Assembly: GCF_000479335.1 (NCBI RefSeq)
Contig: NC_022584.1
Span: forward strand, 1-64,000
Reading direction: 5' to 3'
Origin: Streptococcus ilei
Lineage (GTDB): Bacteria; Bacillota; Bacilli; Lactobacillales; Streptococcaceae
DNA: 64,000 nucleotides
Shown: piece by piece, positions 46,700 to 57,365 of the stretch
How positions within the stretch are numbered: the stretch's first letter is position 1
Layout: each line of letters opens with the position of its first letter
Position numbers and translations under genes: made by a program
Notes under the pieces: generated by a model
Databases searched by the model: none
Told to the model about the DNA's origin: nothing
What the model saw: only the letters and a program-made list of their open reading frames with translations

Positions 46700-49492
46700 A
46701 TGAAACTCAAAGAGACACTAAATTTAGGTAAGACAGAGTTCCCGATGCGGGCAGGTCTTCCCACAAAAGAACCAGTATGGCAAAAAGAATGGGATGAGGC
46801 AAAGCTTTATCAACGCCGTCAAGAATTGAACCAAGGGAAACCTCATTTCACCTTGCATGATGGCCCTCCGTATGCTAACGGGAATATCCACGTAGGACAT
46901 GCCATGAACAAGATTTCAAAAGATATCATTGTTCGTTCGAAATCTATGTCAGGATTCTACGCACCATACATCCCAGGTTGGGATACACATGGTTTGCCAA
47001 TCGAGCAAGTTTTGGCCAAACAAGGTGTCAAACGCAAAGAGATGGACTTGGTTGAGTACTTGAAGCTTTGCCGTGAATACGCCCTCTCTCAAGTAGATAA
47101 ACAACGCGAAGACTTCAAGCGTTTGGGTGTTTCAGGTGACTGGGAAAATCCATATGTCACCTTGACTCCTGACTATGAAGCAGCGCAAATCCGTGTCTTT
47201 GGTGAAATGGCTAACAAAGGCTATATCTACCGTGGGGCGAAGCCTGTTTACTGGTCATGGTCATCTGAGTCAGCACTTGCTGAAGCGGAAATTGAATACC
47301 ATGACTTGGTTTCAACATCCCTTTACTATGCCAACAAGGTTAAAGATGGAAAAGGTGTCCTTGATACAGACACTTACATCGTTGTTTGGACAACAACACC
47401 ATTCACCATTACAGCTTCTCGTGGATTGACAGTTGGTGCGGATATTGATTACGTCTTGGTGCAACCAGCTGGCGAAACTCGTAAGTTTGTGGTAGCTGCA
47501 GAATTGTTGAACAGTTTGTCTGAGAAGTTTGGTTGGGCTGATGTTCAAGTTTTGGCAACTTACCGTGGACAAGACCTCAACAACATCGTGACAGAACACC
47601 CATGGGATACAGCAGTAGATGAACTCGTTATCCTTGGTGATCACGTTACAACAGACTCAGGTACTGGTATCGTCCATACAGCCCCTGGTTTTGGTGAGGA
47701 TGACTACAATGTCGGTGTTGCTAATGGTCTAGAAGTTGCCGTGACTGTTAACGAACGCGGGATCATGATGGCCAATGCTGGTCCTGAGTTTGAAGGTCAA
47801 TTCTATGACAAGGTTGTGCCAACGGTTATTGAAAAACTTGGTGATTTGCTTCTTGCTCAAGAAGAAATCTCTCACTCCTACCCATTTGACTGGCGTACGA
47901 AGAAGCCAATCATCTGGCGTGCAGTTCCACAATGGTTTGCCTCAGTTTCAAAATTCCGTCAAGAAATCTTGGATGAAATTGAAAAAGTGAAATTCCATTC
48001 AGAGTGGGGTAAAGTCCGTCTTTACAATATGATTCGTGACCGTGGTGACTGGGTTATCTCTCGTCAACGTGCTTGGGGTGTCCCACTTCCAATCTTCTAC
48101 GCTGAAGATGGCACACCAATCATGACAGCTGAAACCATCGAGCATGTGGCTCAACTCTTTGAAGAGCATGGTTCCATCATCTGGTGGGAACGTGATGCCA
48201 AAGACCTCTTGCCAGAAGGATTTACGCATCCAGGTTCTCCAAATGGAGAGTTCAAGAAAGAAACAGATATCATGGACGTATGGTTCGACTCCGGTTCATC
48301 ATGGAATGGAGTAGTTGTCAACCGTCCAGAACTCAAATACCCAGCTGATCTTTACCTAGAAGGTTCTGACCAGTACCGTGGTTGGTTCAACTCCTCACTC
48401 ATTACATCTGTGGCAAACCATGGCGTAGCACCTTACAAACAAATCTTGTCACAAGGTTTTGCCTTGGATGGTAAAGGTGAGAAGATGTCCAAATCTCTTG
48501 GAAACACGATTGCTCCAAGTGATGTTGAAAAACAATTTGGTGCTGAAATCTTGCGTCTCTGGGTAACCAGTGTGGATTCAAGCAACGACGTACGTATCTC
48601 TATGGATATCTTGAGCCAAGTTTCTGAGACTTACCGTAAGATCCGTAACACCCTTCGTTTCTTGATTGCGAACACATCTGACTTTAACCCAGCTGAGGAT
48701 GCAGTAGCTTATGAAGAGCTTCGTTCTGTCGATAAGTACATGACCATTCGCTTTAACCAGCTTGTTAAGACCATTCGTGATGCTTATGCAGATTTCGAAT
48801 TCTTGACCATCTACAAGGCTTTGGTGAACTTTATCAATGTTGATTTGTCTGCCTTCTACCTAGATTTTGCCAAAGATGTTGTCTACATCGAAGGTGCAAA
48901 ATCTCTCGAACGCCGTCAAATGCAAACAGTCTTCTATGACATTCTTGTGAAAATCACCAAACTCTTGACCCCAATTCTTCCTCACACTGCAGAGGAAATC
49001 TGGTCTTATCTTGAGTTTGAAGCGGAAGACTTCGTTCAATTGTCAGAATTACCAGAAGCTCAAACATTTGCTAACCAAGAAGAAATCTTGGATGCCTGGT
49101 CAGCCTTCATGGACTTCCGTGGCCAAGCTCAAAAAGCTTTAGAAGAAGCACGGAATGAAAAAGTGATCGGTAAATCTCTTGAAGCTCACTTGACGGTGTA
49201 TCCAAACGAAGTAGTGAAGACTCTTCTTGGGGCAGTGGATAGCAATGTTGCTCAACTCTTGATTGTCTCAGAATTGACCATCGCAGAAGGTCCAGCTCCA
49301 GAAGGTGCGGTGGTCTTCGAAGATGTTGCCTTCACTGTTGAACGTGCAGCTGGTGAGGTTTGTGATCGTTGCCGTCGTATCGATCCAAGTACAGCAGAAC
49401 GTGGCTACAACGCAACCATCTGTGACCACTGTGCAAGCATCGTAGAAGAAAACTTTGCAGACGCAGTAGCAGAAGGATTTGAAGCCAAATAA
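46700..49492 (+). CDS. ileS: Isoleucine--tRNA ligase
   Basis: Charges tRNA-Ile. The HIGH-type motif is HVGH at 64-67, and KMSKS lies in [11 protein letters not shown]. The editing domain has [13 protein letters not shown]. The C-terminal zinc motif is CDRC...CDHC. The length of 930 residues is normal. AGGAGA precedes the ATG. An Ile T-box controls it. A 175-bp repeat follows 17 bases after the stop. Confidence 0.98.
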   Translation: MKLKETLNLGKTEFPMRAGLPTKEPVWQKEWDEAKLYQRRQELNQGKPHFTLHDGPPYANGNIHVGHAMNKISKDIIVRSKSMSGFYAPYIPGWDTHGLPIEQVLAKQGVKRKEMDLVEYLKLCREYALSQVDKQREDFKRLGVSGDWENPYVTLTPDYEAAQIRVFGEMANKGYIYRGAKPVYWSWSSESALAEAEIEYHDLVSTSLYYANKVKDGKGVLDTDTYIVVWTTTPFTITASRGLTVGADIDYVLVQPAGETRKFVVAAELLNSLSEKFGWADVQVLATYRGQDLNNIVTEHPWDTAVDELVILGDHVTTDSGTGIVHTAPGFGEDDYNVGVANGLEVAVTVNERGIMMANAGPEFEGQFYDKVVPTVIEKLGDLLLAQEEISHSYPFDWRTKKPIIWRAVPQWFASVSKFRQEILDEIEKVKFHSEWGKVRLYNMIRDRGDWVISRQRAWGVPLPIFYAEDGTPIMTAETIEHVAQLFEEHGSIIWWERDAKDLLPEGFTHPGSPNGEFKKETDIMDVWFDSGSSWNGVVVNRPELKYPADLYLEGSDQYRGWFNSSLITSVANHGVAPYKQILSQGFALDGKGEKMSKSLGNTIAPSDVEKQFGAEILRLWVTSVDSSNDVRISMDILSQVSETYRKIRNTLRFLIANTSDFNPAEDAVAYEELRSVDKYMTIRFNQLVKTIRDAYADFEFLTIYKALVNFINVDLSAFYLDFAKDVVYIEGAKSLERRQMQTVFYDILVKITKLLTPILPHTAEEIWSYLEFEAEDFVQLSELPEAQTFANQEEILDAWSAFMDFRGQAQKALEEARNEKVIGKSLEAHLTVYPNEVVKTLLGAVDSNVAQLLIVSELTIAEGPAPEGAVVFEDVAFTVERAAGEVCDRCRRIDPSTAERGYNATICDHCASIVEENFADAVAEGFEAK

Positions 49493-49509
49493 TAAGAAGT
49501 GAAAAAATC

Positions 49510-49684
49510 GAGAGTGGGACAGAAATCGGTCATTCGTTAGAATTCGATTTCGTCGTCCCACCTCCGCACAGTTGAGTAGGGCTATAAAAGCTGATGTAAT
49601 CAGCGTAGTAGAGCCCACTCAACCACTGCGTCTTGCTCGACAATCCAAAGACAAAAAAGAGGCTAGGACTTTTGTCCCAGCCTC
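49510..49684 (+). repeat. 175-bp structured repeat, copy C
   Basis: Same boundaries and length as copies A and B. It ends ileS transcription through the GAGGCTAGGAC...GTCCCAGCCTC hairpin. It lies 24 bases before the next gene, so that gene's promoter would have to lie inside the element. Confidence 0.9.
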
Positions 49685-49707
49685 GACTTTTCAATAAAGA
49701 GGAACTG

Positions 49708-50142
49708 ATGTGGTACCGGAAAGAATTTAAAGAACTAGAACTAAAAGAGTTTTACGAGATCGTTCAATTGCGTTTGGAAACCTTTGTCGTGGAACAGACA
49801 AGAATCTACAATGATCTTGATGCTATTGATCTTAGAGCTCTTCACCTTTTTCATCAAGACGAAAAGGGAAATGTAGATGCCTATGCACGGATCTTTGAGA
49901 CGGGGACTACGATTCATTTTGGCCGAGTTGCTGTAGCCAAAGACAGTCGTGGCCAAGGACTGGGAAGGGCTATGGTGGAGCAGATTTTGGATCTGTGTGA
50001 ACAGAGCTTTCCTGGGCGGGCCATTGAAATTGAGGCCCAAGAACAGGTGGTTGGCTTGTATGAAAAGCTAGGTTTTCAAAGGGTGAGCGAGCCTTTTATC
50101 TTGGCTTCTACCCCTCACGTAAAAATGATCTATCAGAAATAA
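49708..50142 (+). CDS. elaA: GNAT acetyltransferase, ElaA type
   Basis: I start at MWYRKEFKELE (49708) with AAAGAGG upstream; the longer frame from 49633 translates the repeat. The 144 residues match the ElaA group (LRLETFVVEQ near the start, then GRVAVAKDSRGQGLGRAMVEQIL for acetyl-CoA and VVGLYEKLGFQRVSEPF). Substrate unknown. A strong terminator overlaps its stop. Confidence 0.85.
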   Translation: MWYRKEFKELELKEFYEIVQLRLETFVVEQTRIYNDLDAIDLRALHLFHQDEKGNVDAYARIFETGTTIHFGRVAVAKDSRGQGLGRAMVEQILDLCEQSFPGRAIEIEAQEQVVGLYEKLGFQRVSEPFILASTPHVKMIYQK

Positions 50143-50187
50143 AACATCCGTTCATCTCATTATCGAGGTGAACGGATGTTTTTTTTA
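50142..50187. terminator. Terminator after elaA
   Basis: ACATCCGTTCA pairs with TGAACGGATGT, then eight T. The A-run upstream lets it also end the convergent DUF1827 transcript. Confidence 0.85.
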
Positions 50188-50226
50188 AAAAAAAGATAGC
50201 AAAGAAAAAAGTAAGGTAGAAGAACC

Positions 50227-50529
50227 TTACTTAGCAATTGGGAAAGAAATTTCGATCAGTTTATCAGAGTAGAGGGTCTTTATAGCAGATTGGTCAATAA
50301 TTTGAAGATCAATCTTGCGTTTTAAAAAGAACTCACGAATTTTTTCAACTTCTGTTTCACGAATGGCACGGTGTTTGTTACTAATCAGCAATTCGTAATG
50401 TGTAGGAGCTTTGGTAAAGATAACGTCGGTGTTACCAGCTGAATAGACCTCAACAAGGGTAGCATCGGTACTTTCTAATTGACTTTTGACCAGAGTAGCA
50501 TGACTATTTGTTGTATTCATAAGCTTCAT
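50227..50529 (-). CDS. DUF1827 family protein
   Basis: A 100-residue protein matching the streptococcal DUF1827 family (MKLMNTTNSHATLVKSQLE at the start; VEKIREFFLKRKIDLQIID). Function unknown. It has no cysteine or membrane segment. Its ATG has AGGAGG upstream. The Nudix gene lies upstream on the same strand, about 65 bases away. Confidence 0.8.
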   Translation of the reverse strand: MKLMNTTNSHATLVKSQLESTDATLVEVYSAGNTDVIFTKAPTHYELLISNKHRAIRETEVEKIREFFLKRKIDLQIIDQSAIKTLYSDKLIEISFPIAK

Positions 50530-50596
50530 GTGAGATCCTCCTAAGCTCTTTCTCCATTTATTATAACACTTTTTTTTATTTTGTGAAAGAAGTCGC

Positions 50597-51046
50597 TTAC
50601 AATTTTTGGGCAGATTTCCACATTTTGATGCCCCACTTATGACTTCCTCTTTTTAATCTGTCAATGGCTTCGTCGATTGGGAACCAAGCAATGTTATTGA
50701 AATCCTCTAGCGGTTTTTGAGCTTCTACAAAGTCAGTTACTTCATAGATATAGGCAGGATTATAGTAGTGGGTGTCGCGGTGACTAGAATAGAAGTACTC
50801 GTCTGCTTGGCCATAATACTCGCCGATGGTCGCAGTGAAGCCCAATTCTTCGATCAGTTCGCGCTCGAGTGCCAAGAAATGATCTTCTCCTTCCTCGATT
50901 TCACCACCTGGTAGGAACCAAGCTCCATTTGGTGCTTGGACTAGGATGATTTTATCCTTGGTTGGATTTGGAATTACCGCATAGACTCCATAACGATTGA
51001 CATAGTCAACATTTTCTTCTTTTGTCCCAAAAGTTGCAACAGTCAT
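50597..51046 (-). CDS. Nudix hydrolase
   Basis: A 149-residue Nudix enzyme whose box is GGEIEEGEDHFLALERELIEELGF, cited in parts: GEIEEGED then ERELIEELG. FGTKEENVDYVNRYGVYAVI forms its N-terminus. It is longer than MutT and unrelated in detail to the Nudix gene at 15684. Substrate unknown. Minus-strand ATG at 51046. A 175-bp repeat lies about 70 bases upstream. Confidence 0.88.
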   Translation of the reverse strand: MTVATFGTKEENVDYVNRYGVYAVIPNPTKDKIILVQAPNGAWFLPGGEIEEGEDHFLALERELIEELGFTATIGEYYGQADEYFYSSHRDTHYYNPAYIYEVTDFVEAQKPLEDFNNIAWFPIDEAIDRLKRGSHKWGIKMWKSAQKL

Positions 51047-51119
51047 ATTAAAACTCGCTTCTTATTTTTTTATCATTATAACATAGATAGACATAAAAAG
51101 CAGTAGGAGATAAAAATAA

Positions 51120-51294
51120 GAGAGAGGGACAGAAATCGGTCATTCGTTAGAATTCGATTTCGTCGTCCCACCTCCGCACAGTTGAGTAGGGCTATAAAAG
51201 CTGACGAAATCAGCGTAGTAGAGCCCACTCAACCACTGCGTCTTGCTCGACAATCCAAAGACAATTGAGAGGCTAGGACTTTTGTCCTAGCCTC
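51120..51294 (+). repeat. 175-bp structured repeat, copy D
   Basis: Same length and layout as the other copies; the first arm reads GAGAGAGGGACAG. It lies between the Nudix promoter and the end of clpE, and its last hairpin can end clpE transcription. Confidence 0.9.
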
Positions 51295-51306
51295 TTTTAA
51301 ATGCAA

Positions 51307-53574
51307 TTATTCAGTTACTTTTTCTGCCTCGTTTGCAGGTTTGGTCTTTCCTTTAATGCTAATATTTCCATTGCTGGTCATGACTGCCTTGAGTTGTTTT
51401 TCATTTGGATTTTCAAGGTAGTAATCGGTAATCGCATCTTCAATATAGTCTTGAATGGTACGACGGAGTGGGCGGGCCCCCATTTTTGGATCGTATCCCA
51501 GATCGACCAATTTTTCTTTCACCTTCTCTGTCACATCCAGATGAATCTCATTTTGTGCGAGACGTTGATTGACTTCATCCAGCATGAGAGTAACGATTTG
51601 AAGCAGGTTTTCTTTTGAGAGAGGTTGGAATTCAATGATGCCATCAAAACGGTTCATGAATTCAGGGCTAAAGAAGTTCCCGAGTTCTCCAAGTACAGAG
51701 TTGGTGCGACCTTCACGAGCTGCTCCAAAGCCAACATTGGCCTCCGCTTTGCCAGTTCCAGCATTAGAGGTCATGATGATAATCGTATCTTTAAAGCTAA
51801 CGGTACGGCCTTGACCATCTGTCAAGCGACCATCATCTAAGACTTGAAGGAACATATGCATGACATCAGGATGGGCCTTTTCTACCTCATCTAGAAGAAT
51901 AAGAGAGTAAGGGTTGCGACGTACTTTTTCAGTCAGCTGGCCAGCTTCTTCATAGCCGACATAACCTGGAGGAGCACCGACCAATTTGGCAACGGCATGT
52001 TTCTCCATGTATTCACTCATGTCAAAGCGAATCATACTATCAGCAGAACCGAAGAGTTCGATGGCCAATTGCTTGGACAACTCGGTCTTCCCGACACCAG
52101 TTGGTCCAACAAAGAGGAAGCTACCGATTGGACGGTTTGGCGTTCCAAGTCCTACCCGATTACGACGGATAGCCTTAGCAATTTTTTCAACAGCCTCATC
52201 TTGGCCGATGACATGAGCTTTTAAATCAGCAGCCAAATTAATCAATTGAGACTGTTCTTTTTCTTTCAAATCTCCAACTGGAATATTGGTCTTTTGCTCA
52301 ACAATGTGTTCGATAGTCTTTTCGCTAATGACGGGCGTATCTTGGTCGGTGACCTGTTGCCCTTGCATTTCTTTGTACTTAGCGATTTGGTCACGGAAGT
52401 AGGCTGCTTTTTCAAAATCTTCATCCCGCGTCGCTTGGGCCTTGAGATTTTCGGCTTCAATTAAGCGCTGGTCAATGACTTTGGGATCGACAAAATTGAG
52501 GGTCAAATTCATCTTAGAGCCTGCTTCGTCCAAGAGGTCAATGGCTTTGTCGGGCAAGAAGCGGTCTTGGATATAGCGATTGGAGAGGAGAGCTGCAGCC
52601 TCAATAGCACCATCTGTGTAGTGGACGTGGTGGTAGTCTTCGTATTTCTTTTGAATGCCTTTAAGGATGGTAATGGTTTCTTCAACCGTTGGTTCATCCA
52701 CCTTGACTGGTTGCATCCGGCGTTCAAGAGCAGCATCTTTTTCGATAATACGATACTCATTGAGTGTTGTGGCACCAACTAATTGCAATTCACCACGAGC
52801 GAGAGCCGGTTTGAGGATATTTCCTGCATCCATGTTGCCATCACCTGCAGATCCTGCTCCTACAATTTCATGGATTTCATCGATAAACAAAATGACATCT
52901 TCACGGCGACGGATTTCTTCCATTAGTTGTTGCATCCGTTCTTCAAATTGTCCACGAATCCCAGTCCCTTGAACCAGGCTAACAACGTCTAACCGAATAA
53001 CTTCCTTGTCTTGTAATTTATAAGGGACATCGCCATCGACAATCTTCTGGGCCAGGCCCTCTACGACAGCTGTTTTTCCGACACCAGGTTCTCCAATCAG
53101 AACAGGGTTGTTTTTGGTTCGGCGGTTTAAAATTTCAATAACTCGGAGAATTTCGTCGTCACGGCCAATGACTGGATCAATGTCCCCACGGCGAGCGATT
53201 TCAGTAACATTAATTCCAAACTCTTCTAGGAGTCCTTTTGGTTGTTGTTTGGCTTGAGGTCTATTTGGTCCAGTAGCTCGACCGTTCCCATTTTGTCCGT
53301 AGCCATTTCCACCTCCATATCCTCCTCCTGATTGGGTCGGTGGCGTTTGAGGTTCTTGGGGAGCTTGGAAGTTGCCCAGTTGATTGAAGAAATCTTCAAA
53401 AGGATCCCGCCCTCCGCGATTTTGTTGGTTTAATCCTGCCAGGAGACTATTGTTAGGATCGGTTTTCATAATTTGATAGCAGTTCTGGCAAAGGTCTACT
53501 TGTTGTTGGTGACCATTCACATTCGTATAAAGATGAATGGTTGAATCGTTTATTTTACAGTTTTGACAAAGCAT
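51307..53574 (-). CDS. clpE: ATP-dependent Clp protease ATPase subunit ClpE
   Basis: Heat-stress unfoldase that works with ClpP. An N-terminal zinc finger (CQNCKIN...CQNC, residues 3-32) is followed by a Gly/Gln/Asn-rich linker. AAA module 1 has [10 protein letters not shown] and module 2 has [14 protein letters not shown]-like motif ([20 protein letters not shown]) lies between them. The length of 755 residues is normal. A CtsR operator precedes it. Confidence 0.96.
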   Translation of the reverse strand: MLCQNCKINDSTIHLYTNVNGHQQQVDLCQNCYQIMKTDPNNSLLAGLNQQNRGGRDPFEDFFNQLGNFQAPQEPQTPPTQSGGGYGGGNGYGQNGNGRATGPNRPQAKQQPKGLLEEFGINVTEIARRGDIDPVIGRDDEILRVIEILNRRTKNNPVLIGEPGVGKTAVVEGLAQKIVDGDVPYKLQDKEVIRLDVVSLVQGTGIRGQFEERMQQLMEEIRRREDVILFIDEIHEIVGAGSAGDGNMDAGNILKPALARGELQLVGATTLNEYRIIEKDAALERRMQPVKVDEPTVEETITILKGIQKKYEDYHHVHYTDGAIEAAALLSNRYIQDRFLPDKAIDLLDEAGSKMNLTLNFVDPKVIDQRLIEAENLKAQATRDEDFEKAAYFRDQIAKYKEMQGQQVTDQDTPVISEKTIEHIVEQKTNIPVGDLKEKEQSQLINLAADLKAHVIGQDEAVEKIAKAIRRNRVGLGTPNRPIGSFLFVGPTGVGKTELSKQLAIELFGSADSMIRFDMSEYMEKHAVAKLVGAPPGYVGYEEAGQLTEKVRRNPYSLILLDEVEKAHPDVMHMFLQVLDDGRLTDGQGRTVSFKDTIIIMTSNAGTGKAEANVGFGAAREGRTNSVLGELGNFFSPEFMNRFDGIIEFQPLSKENLLQIVTLMLDEVNQRLAQNEIHLDVTEKVKEKLVDLGYDPKMGARPLRRTIQDYIEDAITDYYLENPNEKQLKAVMTSNGNISIKGKTKPANEAEKVTE

Positions 53575-53616
53575 TCTCTTACCTCTTTCTCTAGGGTAAA
53601 AAGTGTAGAAACTATT

Positions 53617-53652
53617 GGTCAGAAATAGTCAAACTTTTATAGTTTCATTATA
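53617..53652 (-). promoter_or_regulatory. clpE promoter with CtsR operator
   Basis: On the minus strand TATAAT (53652-53647) is followed by TTTGACT-ATT-TCTGACC (53633-53617). These are two heptads spaced three bases, matching the CtsR direct repeat (plus-strand form GGTCAGAAATAGTCAAA). It should repress clpE until heat or protein stress. Confidence 0.8.
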
Positions 53653-53803
53653 TCAGTATTCTAAAAGTTTGCAAGAATTTAGTATGAAGTCCGGTTTTAG
53701 GCATGGAATAAAGAGGAAAAAAGCGGAAAAGTTGATTTTTATTGGAATTTCCTCCTTCTTTTATGATAGAATAGGAGAGTAGAAAGTAAATAGGAGAATC
53801 AAA

Positions 53804-54034
53804 ATGGAATCACATTTGGTACGAATTATCAGCCGTTTGGAAGCAATGACAAAAGACGGTGGAAACTTAAAACGTAATTTTGAACGTGAAGGAGTTGTAG
53901 TCGCTGAAGTAGCTTACAACTATGATGAAGAAAATGGATCAGTATTTACTCTTCGTGATGTAGAAGCTCTTGAGACCTATACATTCGATAGCATTGACTT
54001 AATCGCAATGGAAATCTACGAATTGTTGTACTAA
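53804..54034 (+). CDS. ykuJ: YkuJ/DUF1797 family protein
   Basis: A 76-residue protein matching YkuJ-type DUF1797 proteins (SHLVRIISRLEAMTKDGG, then VRDVEALETYTF in the second half). Function unknown. AGGAGA precedes the ATG. It is divergent from clpE and followed 14 bases later by repeat copy E. Confidence 0.82.
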   Translation: MESHLVRIISRLEAMTKDGGNLKRNFEREGVVVAEVAYNYDEENGSVFTLRDVEALETYTFDSIDLIAMEIYELLY

Positions 54035-54048
54035 GAAGTATCAATCAA

Positions 54049-54223
54049 GAGGCTGGGACAAAAGTCCTAGCCTCTAAATTGTCTTTGGATTGTCGAGCAA
54101 GACGCAGTGGTTGAGTGGGCTCTACTACGCTAATTTCATCAGCTTTTATAGCCCTACTCAACTGTGCGGAGGTGGGACGACGAAATCGAATTCTAACGAA
54201 TGACCGATTTCTGTCCCACTCTC
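54049..54223 (-). repeat. 175-bp structured repeat, copy E (inverted)
   Basis: The reverse complement of the element, starting GAGGCTGGGACAAAAGTCC and ending CTGTCCCACTCTC. It fills most of the gap between ykuJ and folD and forms an inverted pair with copy D around clpE-ykuJ. Confidence 0.9.
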
Positions 54224-54304
54224 TTTTTTGTTGGAATAAAACTGTTATAGTTTCTTCCTATAACCTTGTCTAATCAAGAAGTGTTAGGAGCAGGTTCACA
54301 AATC

Positions 54305-54313
54305 TGATATAAT
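54305..54313 (+). promoter_or_regulatory. Extended -10 promoter of folD
   Basis: TGATATAAT ends 31 bases ahead of the folD ATG. Confidence 0.5.
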
Positions 54314-54344
54314 AGAGAAGATATTGAATAGAAAAGAGATTGAG

Positions 54345-55199
54345 ATGACACATGTGATTGATGGGAAGGCCTTGGCAGTAAAATTACAGGGAGAATTAGC
54401 TGAAAAGACAGCACGTTTAAAAGAGGAAACAGGGGAGGTACCTGGTTTAGTTGTGATTTTAGTGGGAGAAAACCCAGCTAGTCAGGTCTACGTACGAAAT
54501 AAAGAACGCTCTGCTCTTGCTGCTGGTTTTCGTAGCGAGGTGGTCCGCTTACCAGAGGCTACTACACAAGAGGAACTCTTGGCACTTATTGACCGCTACA
54601 ATCAGGAACCGCTCTGGCATGGAATTTTGGTCCAGTTGCCTCTACCAGCACATATCGACGATGAGGCTGTCTTGCTAGCCATTGATCCCAATAAGGATGT
54701 CGACGGCTTCCACCCCCTTAATATGGGCCATCTTTGGGCGGGAAATCCAGTCATGGTTCCCTCAACTCCTGCGGGGATTATGGAAATGTTCCGGGAATAC
54801 GATATCGATGTTGAGGGAAAAAGTGCAGTCGTTATTGGTCGCTCCAATATTGTTGGAAAACCCATGGCCCAGCTTCTATTAGCTAAGAATGCTACGGTAA
54901 CCTTGACCCATTCACGGACCCATCATCTAGCAAAGATTGCAAGAAAGGCAGATATCCTGGTGGTGGCTATCGGCCGTGCCAAATTTGTCACAGCTGACTT
55001 TGTCAAAGAGGGAGCTGTCGTCATTGATGTTGGTATGAATCGCGATGAAAATGGGAAGCTCTGTGGAGATGTCGACTACGATACCGTGGCACCACTTGCT
55101 AGCCATATTACGCCTGTTCCTGGTGGAGTGGGTCCTATGACCATTACCATGCTTATGACTCAGACCTATGAAGCAGCTGTTCGGGCTTTGAAAAAATAA
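54345..55199 (+). CDS. folD: Methylenetetrahydrofolate dehydrogenase/cyclohydrolase FolD
   Basis: Bifunctional one-carbon enzyme: 5,10-methylene-THF to 10-formyl-THF. The catalytic Lys is in [10 protein letters not shown], the cyclohydrolase motif is QLPLP, and the NAD(P) loop is [31 protein letters not shown] near the end is diagnostic. I use ATG 54345 (284 residues). A TTG 21 bases upstream is possible; neither has a strong ribosome site. Confidence 0.95.
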   Translation: MTHVIDGKALAVKLQGELAEKTARLKEETGEVPGLVVILVGENPASQVYVRNKERSALAAGFRSEVVRLPEATTQEELLALIDRYNQEPLWHGILVQLPLPAHIDDEAVLLAIDPNKDVDGFHPLNMGHLWAGNPVMVPSTPAGIMEMFREYDIDVEGKSAVVIGRSNIVGKPMAQLLLAKNATVTLTHSRTHHLAKIARKADILVVAIGRAKFVTADFVKEGAVVIDVGMNRDENGKLCGDVDYDTVAPLASHITPVPGGVGPMTITMLMTQTYEAAVRALKK

Positions 55200-55331
55200 A
55201 CCAGCTTGGATGAAGTCGGGACAGTGTTTGGAGCGATAGACAGATTAGAAAAATTTTGAAGGTTGGAACTTGCTTTCCTGCCTTTTTTTAGTCTAAACGT
55301 GATAAAATAAAGAGAGAAAGAAGGAAAGCTT

Positions 55332-56213
55332 ATGTTAAGAGTTGACAAAAAATTGCTACAACAAGTTATTGTTAGTCGTCAGTCAGACTCCTACAAGGGT
55401 GACTATGGTCGTCTTCTCTTGATTGGGGGAACTTATCCCTATGGGGGAGCGATTATGATGGCTGCTCTAGCGGCCGTTCAAAGTGGAGCGGGTCTAGTCA
55501 CGGTTGCGACAAATCAGGAGAACATCTCTGCCCTTCATAGTCAGCTACCCGAAGCCATGGCATTTGCTGTGACTGACCAAGATTTATTAGCTGAGCAAAT
55601 TGCAAAAGCAGGCGTTATTTTATTGGGGACAGGCCTCAAGGACAATGATCTAGGGACACACCTTGTAGAGCTAGTTTTTGATAGGGCTCAGTCTCACCAA
55701 GTGTTGATTCTAGATGGCGGAGCAATTAGTATCTATACTCGCTTAGCTTTGCCTCTTCCTCAAGCTCAGTTGGTTTTCACTCCTCATCAGAAAGAATGGG
55801 AGGCGATGTCAGGTCTAGCAATTGGGGAACAAGGAGAAGATAGGACACAAATGGCTGTGGGAAAACTTCCAGAAGGATCTATCTTAGTTCAAAAGGGACC
55901 TCAGACCAAGATTTGGCAACAAGGACAACCAGACTATTACCAACTAACAGTTGGGGGACCTTACCAGGCAACTGGAGGTATGGGCGATACCTTGGCAGGG
56001 ATGATTGCAGGCTTTGCGGGACAATTTCCACAGGTTGGACTCTATGAGCGCGTGGCAGTCGCGACCTACCTTCATTCAGCTATTGCTGAAGACTTGAGCA
56101 AGGAGGCTTATATAGTTTTACCGACAAGCATTAGCAAAGAAATCCCAAAATGGATGAAGAAGTGGAGTGACAATTTAAACGAAAATGTTGAAAATGAAAC
56201 GTTTTCATGGTAG
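55332..56213 (+). CDS. nnrD: ADP-dependent NAD(P)H-hydrate dehydratase
   Basis: Repairs hydrated NADH/NADPH. The ribokinase-like fold has SYKGDYGRLLLIGGTYPYGGA at the start, VFTPHQKEWEAMSG, and the catalytic GGMGDTLAGMIAG near the end. The length of 293 residues is normal; the epimerase half is not fused. AGGAAAGC precedes the ATG. The promoter and operator of the LacI gene overlap its last codons. Confidence 0.92.
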   Translation: MLRVDKKLLQQVIVSRQSDSYKGDYGRLLLIGGTYPYGGAIMMAALAAVQSGAGLVTVATNQENISALHSQLPEAMAFAVTDQDLLAEQIAKAGVILLGTGLKDNDLGTHLVELVFDRAQSHQVLILDGGAISIYTRLALPLPQAQLVFTPHQKEWEAMSGLAIGEQGEDRTQMAVGKLPEGSILVQKGPQTKIWQQGQPDYYQLTVGGPYQATGGMGDTLAGMIAGFAGQFPQVGLYERVAVATYLHSAIAEDLSKEAYIVLPTSISKEIPKWMKKWSDNLNENVENETFSW

Positions 56214-56216
56214 TAT
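56188..56216 (+). promoter_or_regulatory. Promoter and operator of the LacI-type regulator gene
   Basis: TTGAAA at 56188 and TAGTAT at 56211 are 17 bases apart. The spacer is ATGAAACGTTTTCAT (56194-56208), a LacI/CcpA-type palindrome. The regulator probably represses itself. The site lies within the end of nnrD. Confidence 0.7.
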
Positions 56217-56240
56217 GGATGAAAGGAGGTGAAAAAATGA

Positions 56241-57233
56241 ATGAGCAAAAAAAAGTCGATTACCATGAAGGATGTTGCAGCAGAAGCTGGAGTTAGTGTT
56301 GGGACAGTCTCTCGTGTCATCAATAATGAAAAAGGCATTAAAGAGGTGACCTTAAAAAAAGTTCAACAAGCAATTGAAAAACTTTCTTATGTCCCAGATG
56401 AATATGCGAGAGGATTAAAAACGAATCGTAGTAATATTATTGCTTTACTCATTCCAACTATATGGCATCCTTTCTTTTCTGAATTTGCTTATCATGTTGA
56501 AAAAGAACTATTAAAAAATCAATATAAATTATTAATTTGTAATGCTGATAAAGATTCTAAAAATGAGATAGAATACATAAAATTACTTGAGAAAAATAAA
56601 GTAGATGGAATTATAGGGATCACCTATTCAGATATTGATAAGTATGTTTCATCAAATTTACCTTTTGTCAGTATTGACCGTCATTTTTCTGAAAATGTCT
56701 ATTACGTAACTTCTGAAAATTTTCATGGTGGTCAACTAGCTTGCCGCGAATTAGTCAAACGCGATTGTCAAAATCTAGCTTACATTAGTGGTGTGAACAA
56801 ACATTTGAATGAAACAACGGAACGGGGGAGAGGTTTCAAAGCGGAGGCTAAACAGAAAAATACGAACCTTTATTGTCTTGAAATGCCGGAACCACTGAAT
56901 CAAGCAGAAGAGCAAATAAGAACCTTTTTTGAAAAGCATCCTCAGATTGATGGGATTTTCACAGTAAATGATTTTATGGCCCTTCGTGTGATAAAAGTTT
57001 TAGGGGAGATGGGAAAAACTCCTGTAGAAGATTATCAGATTATTGGTTTTGATGGATTAAGACCAGCTTTTGATCAACCTTACTTACTTTCTACGATTGT
57101 TCAACAAATAGCTCAGATGGCTCAAGCAGCAGTTGAACTATTGCTTAAATTAATTCGTGAAGAAAAAATAGATCAGAATGTAATTAGTTTACCGGTACTT
57201 TTTTTTGAAGGAAACACAACAAAAAAATTATAA
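56241..57233 (+). CDS. LacI-family sugar regulator
   Basis: A 330-residue repressor. The helix-turn-helix is MKDVAAEAGVSVGTVSRVIN (residues 9-28), the hinge helix is SYVPDEYARGLKTNRS, and a periplasmic-binding-like sugar domain follows. I use ATG 56241, eight bases after AGGAGGTGA; an overlapping ATG at 56237 is in another frame and unproductive. It sits ahead of the binding protein, permease and fructosidase genes whose promoter holds the same palindrome. It is therefore the likely local sucrose or fructo-oligosaccharide regulator. Confidence 0.9.
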   Translation: MSKKKSITMKDVAAEAGVSVGTVSRVINNEKGIKEVTLKKVQQAIEKLSYVPDEYARGLKTNRSNIIALLIPTIWHPFFSEFAYHVEKELLKNQYKLLICNADKDSKNEIEYIKLLEKNKVDGIIGITYSDIDKYVSSNLPFVSIDRHFSENVYYVTSENFHGGQLACRELVKRDCQNLAYISGVNKHLNETTERGRGFKAEAKQKNTNLYCLEMPEPLNQAEEQIRTFFEKHPQIDGIFTVNDFMALRVIKVLGEMGKTPVEDYQIIGFDGLRPAFDQPYLLSTIVQQIAQMAQAAVELLLKLIREEKIDQNVISLPVLFFEGNTTKKL

Positions 57234-57240
57234 AAAGTGC

Positions 57241-57351
57241 TTGACAAATTATGAAAACGCTGTTATAATTTAGCTATAAAATGAAACGTTTCAAAAAACT
57301 CAACTATTTTAGCTTGAGTTAAAAAAAACAAATAAAAAATGAAACGTTTCA
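57241..57351 (+). promoter_or_regulatory. Sugar operon promoter with cre and two operators
   Basis: Consensus TTGACA (57241) and TATAAT (57264) at 17-base spacing. Between them TGAAAACGCTGTTA resembles a catabolite (cre) site. The perfect palindrome TGAAACGTTTCA occurs twice, at 57282-57293 just after the expected start and at 57340-57351 touching the ribosome site. The arms are 58 bases apart, compatible with looping. Confidence 0.85.
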
Positions 57352-57365
57352 AAAAGGAGGACGCT

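Noticed and set aside
49633..49707. Longer start for the ElaA-like gene
   Set aside because: The extra 25 codons translate the end of repeat copy C and lack a ribosome site.
51307..53574. Several long plus-strand frames opposite clpE
   Set aside because: None has a ribosome site or family motif; ClpE motifs on the minus strand are complete.
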